From the NCBI GenBank assembly GCA_963758335.1, contig CAVWVF010000004.1, positions 2,046,001-2,110,000 of the forward strand: DNA of 64,000 bases. The letters run 5' to 3'. Of the stretch, positions 62,645-64,000 are shown piece by piece. The first letter of the stretch is position 1, and each line of letters opens with the position of its first letter. The notes below the pieces were generated by a model, which was given only the letters and a program-made list of their open reading frames with translations, had not been told where the DNA came from and did no database searches. This DNA comes from Roseiarcus sp963758335. Its GTDB lineage: Bacteria; Pseudomonadota; Alphaproteobacteria; Rhizobiales; Beijerinckiaceae. The position numbers and the translations under genes were made by a program.

Positions 62645-63340
62645 ATGTCCTCAAGCGATGTGAGCGTAGTCCTCGTCCATGGCGCCTGGGCTGACGGATC
62701 GAGCTGGGCGAAGGTCATCGAGCCGTTGGCGGCCGATGGCGTCAGGGTGACGGCGGCGCCGCTGCCGCTGACATCGTTCGACGACGACCTGGCTGCGCTC
62801 GATCGAACGGTCGAGCGCGTACCCGGACCGGTCGTCTTGGCCGGCCACGCCTATGCCGGCGCGGTCATCGCGGCGACGCGGAGCGAGAAGGTGAACGTGC
62901 TTGTCTACGTGGCCGCGCTCGCTCCCGACGAGGGCGAGACGGTCGCGGACGTGTTCTACCGCACCGAGCCGCATCCTCAGGCGCCCAAGCTCGCGCCGGA
63001 CGCGCATGGGTTGATCTATCTGCCCGAGGCGGCCTTCGCCGCCGCCTTCGCGCAAAACGCCTCTCCAGGGGAGCTGGCGGTGCTGGCCGCGGTCCAGCGG
63101 CCGATCTCGCCTGCCTGCATCACCGTCAAGATGGAGCGGCCTTTGTGGAAGGACCGGCCGAGCTGGTTCCTCGTGGCTGAGCAGGACCGCATGATCGCCC
63201 AAGACAATCAGCGCTTCATGGCCGAGCGTATGAAGGCTCGGCTGCGATCGCATCCTGTCGATCACGCGCCGCTTGTGACCGCGCCGGGTTTCGTCGTGGA
63301 CATCATCCGCGCGGCGATCGACCAGACCGTTAAGAGCTGA
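62645..63340 (+). CDS. Alpha/beta hydrolase-fold protein without nucleophile serine
   Basis: The 231-residue protein has the fold markers VVLVHGAWADGSSW (oxyanion hole), a nucleophile elbow and a late His (SHPVDHAPLVTAPGFV). In the elbow the Ser is replaced: VLAGHAYAGAVIA has A69 in the G-x-S-x-G place (G67-H68-A69-Y70-A71). The EstC/salicylate esterase-like group it resembles normally has GHSYGG. Hydrolysis by a Ser triad is thus unlikely. It is followed by another hydrolase 125 bp downstream. Confidence 0.85.
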   Translation: MSSSDVSVVLVHGAWADGSSWAKVIEPLAADGVRVTAAPLPLTSFDDDLAALDRTVERVPGPVVLAGHAYAGAVIAATRSEKVNVLVYVAALAPDEGETVADVFYRTEPHPQAPKLAPDAHGLIYLPEAAFAAAFAQNASPGELAVLAAVQRPISPACITVKMERPLWKDRPSWFLVAEQDRMIAQDNQRFMAERMKARLRSHPVDHAPLVTAPGFVVDIIRAAIDQTVKS

Positions 63341-63394
63341 CCGTTCTCGCAAGAAGCAAGCGACTCTCGCAACTGCGCCAACCGGCGTCATTCG

Positions 63395-63445
63395 GGTTAT
63401 TGCCTTCACTCAATAACCTCATTGATGGGGTTGACGAGGTTATTG
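63395..63445. promoter_or_regulatory. GGTTATTG inverted repeats upstream of the last gene
   Basis: Half-sites GGTTATTG occur at 63395-63402 and 63438-63445, with the complement CAATAACC at 63411-63418. The pair 63411-63420/63436-63445 is a perfect 10-bp inverted repeat (CAATAACCTC/GAGGTTATTG) with a 15-base spacer, 20 bp before ATG 63466. It is a candidate operator for a TetR- or LysR-type regulator. Confidence 0.7.
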
Positions 63446-63465
63446 CTCAGCAAAGGAAAAGCCCC

Positions 63466-64000
63466 ATGACCGCCATCAACTATCGGACCGCCAAGGTGGA
63501 CGGCGGCAACATCTTCTACCGCGAGGCGGGCGCGCCGGATGCGCCGAAGTTGCTGCTGCTGCACGGCTTCCCGAGCGCTGGCCATATGTTCCGGGACCTC
63601 ATCCCGCTCCTGGCCGACCGCTTCCACATCGTCGCTCCCGATCTGCCGGGCTTCGGGAACTCCGATATGCCGGATCGCGGACACACGTTCGAGCGGATCG
63701 CAGAGGCAATCGACCGCTTCACGGAGATTGTCGGCTTCGACCGCTATGCCGTCTACGTGTTCGATTACGGCGCGCCGACCGGGTTCCGGCTCGCCGTCAA
63801 GCATCCGAACCGGATCATTGCGATCATTTCCCAGAACGGCAACGCCTATGAGGAGGGCTTAAGCGACGGGTGGAACCCGATCCGCGCTTATTGGCAGGAC
63901 GCCTCGCATGCCAACCGGGAGGCGCTGCGCGCGTTTCTGAAGCCCGACACCACGATCTGGCAGTACACGCACGGCGTACCTGACACGACGAGGGTCTCTC
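63466..64000 (+). CDS. Alpha/beta hydrolase, haloalkane dehalogenase-like, cut by window edge
   Basis: From ATG 63466 (MTAINYRTAKVDGGNIFYRE) the visible 178 residues include LLLLHGFPSAGHMFRDLIPL, the oxyanion region, and the elbow YVFDYGAPTGFRLA, with Asp in the nucleophile place as in haloalkane and haloacetate dehalogenases and epoxide hydrolases. The C-terminal part with the catalytic His lies beyond the window. GGAAAAG at 63453-63459 is the probable ribosome site. Confidence 0.88.
   Translation, partial: MTAINYRTAKVDGGNIFYREAGAPDAPKLLLLHGFPSAGHMFRDLIPLLADRFHIVAPDLPGFGNSDMPDRGHTFERIAEAIDRFTEIVGFDRYAVYVFDYGAPTGFRLAVKHPNRIIAIISQNGNAYEEGLSDGWNPIRAYWQDASHANREALRAFLKPDTTIWQYTHGVPDTTRVS

Overview
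The window is GC-rich alphaproteobacterial DNA, probably of the order Hyphomicrobiales. Three things point there: the gene families, the generally high G+C, and a 3' tRNA-His fragment with discriminator base A73, which is the alphaproteobacterial form. A methanotroph-like relative is possible, but nothing here proves it. The sequence is a mosaic. Clean operons alternate with truncated transposases, frameshifted genes and prophage debris. Several single-base frameshifts sit in or near short repeats (for example 59455-59470 and 61270-61285), so some broken genes may be sequencing errors.

Layout. 1-315 is the end of a LuxR-type regulator with an 8-bp tandem repeat in its tail. 400-4200 holds an IS1595 remnant, phage-like small genes behind three TCACGTGA palindromes, an integrase remnant and a tRNA-His 3' fragment that looks like an attachment site. 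4218-9690 is an integrated element with a complete tyrosine integrase, a TOPRIM-protein remnant and a PrimPol/DUF3987 replication protein; a broken terminase gene follows to 10981. 11021-18280 is a defence-type cluster: a membrane protein split by one stop codon, a TIR-STAND-HEAT protein, a degenerate Nudix protein, and then an ISL3 fragment fused to the remains of a BREX type 6-like operon (brxE and the start of brxA) and a WD40 fragment. 18600-23220 carries a porin fragment, a frameshifted winged-helix gene, a (CTAA)15 microsatellite directly in front of a secreted SnoaL-like protein, and an EamA transporter fused to a TPR tail.

23387-30490 is the arsenic region. arsR-arsR-arsM-arsC-arsC-acr3 run leftward, and arsenite oxidase aioB-aioA runs rightward from a shared intergenic region with an inverted-repeat operator candidate. 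The genes cover oxidation, reduction, methylation and export of arsenic. 30939-32728 is a two-gene AAA_15 ATPase/RloB-type pair, probably another defence module. 33493-38566 is a complete YbhG-YbhF-YbhS-YbhR-like ABC exporter operon.

39714-44438 holds a PepSY protein, cytochrome b561, a two-component system, a HiPIP fragment, a TetR fragment and a caspase-like protein that has lost both catalytic residues. 44711-49688 has an IS1595 remnant, a P-type metal ATPase fused to hemerythrin, an AAA-associated domain protein, a ferritin-like protein and an undecaprenyl diphosphate synthase homologue. 50500-53461 is a second phage packaging fragment. 53800-64000 is a set of redox and hydrolase genes (SDR, DoxX-NDH-2 fusion, LysR, sulfite-oxidase-like protein plus ferredoxin-reductase-like protein, two alpha/beta hydrolases) interspersed with three copies of a repeat of about 105 bp.
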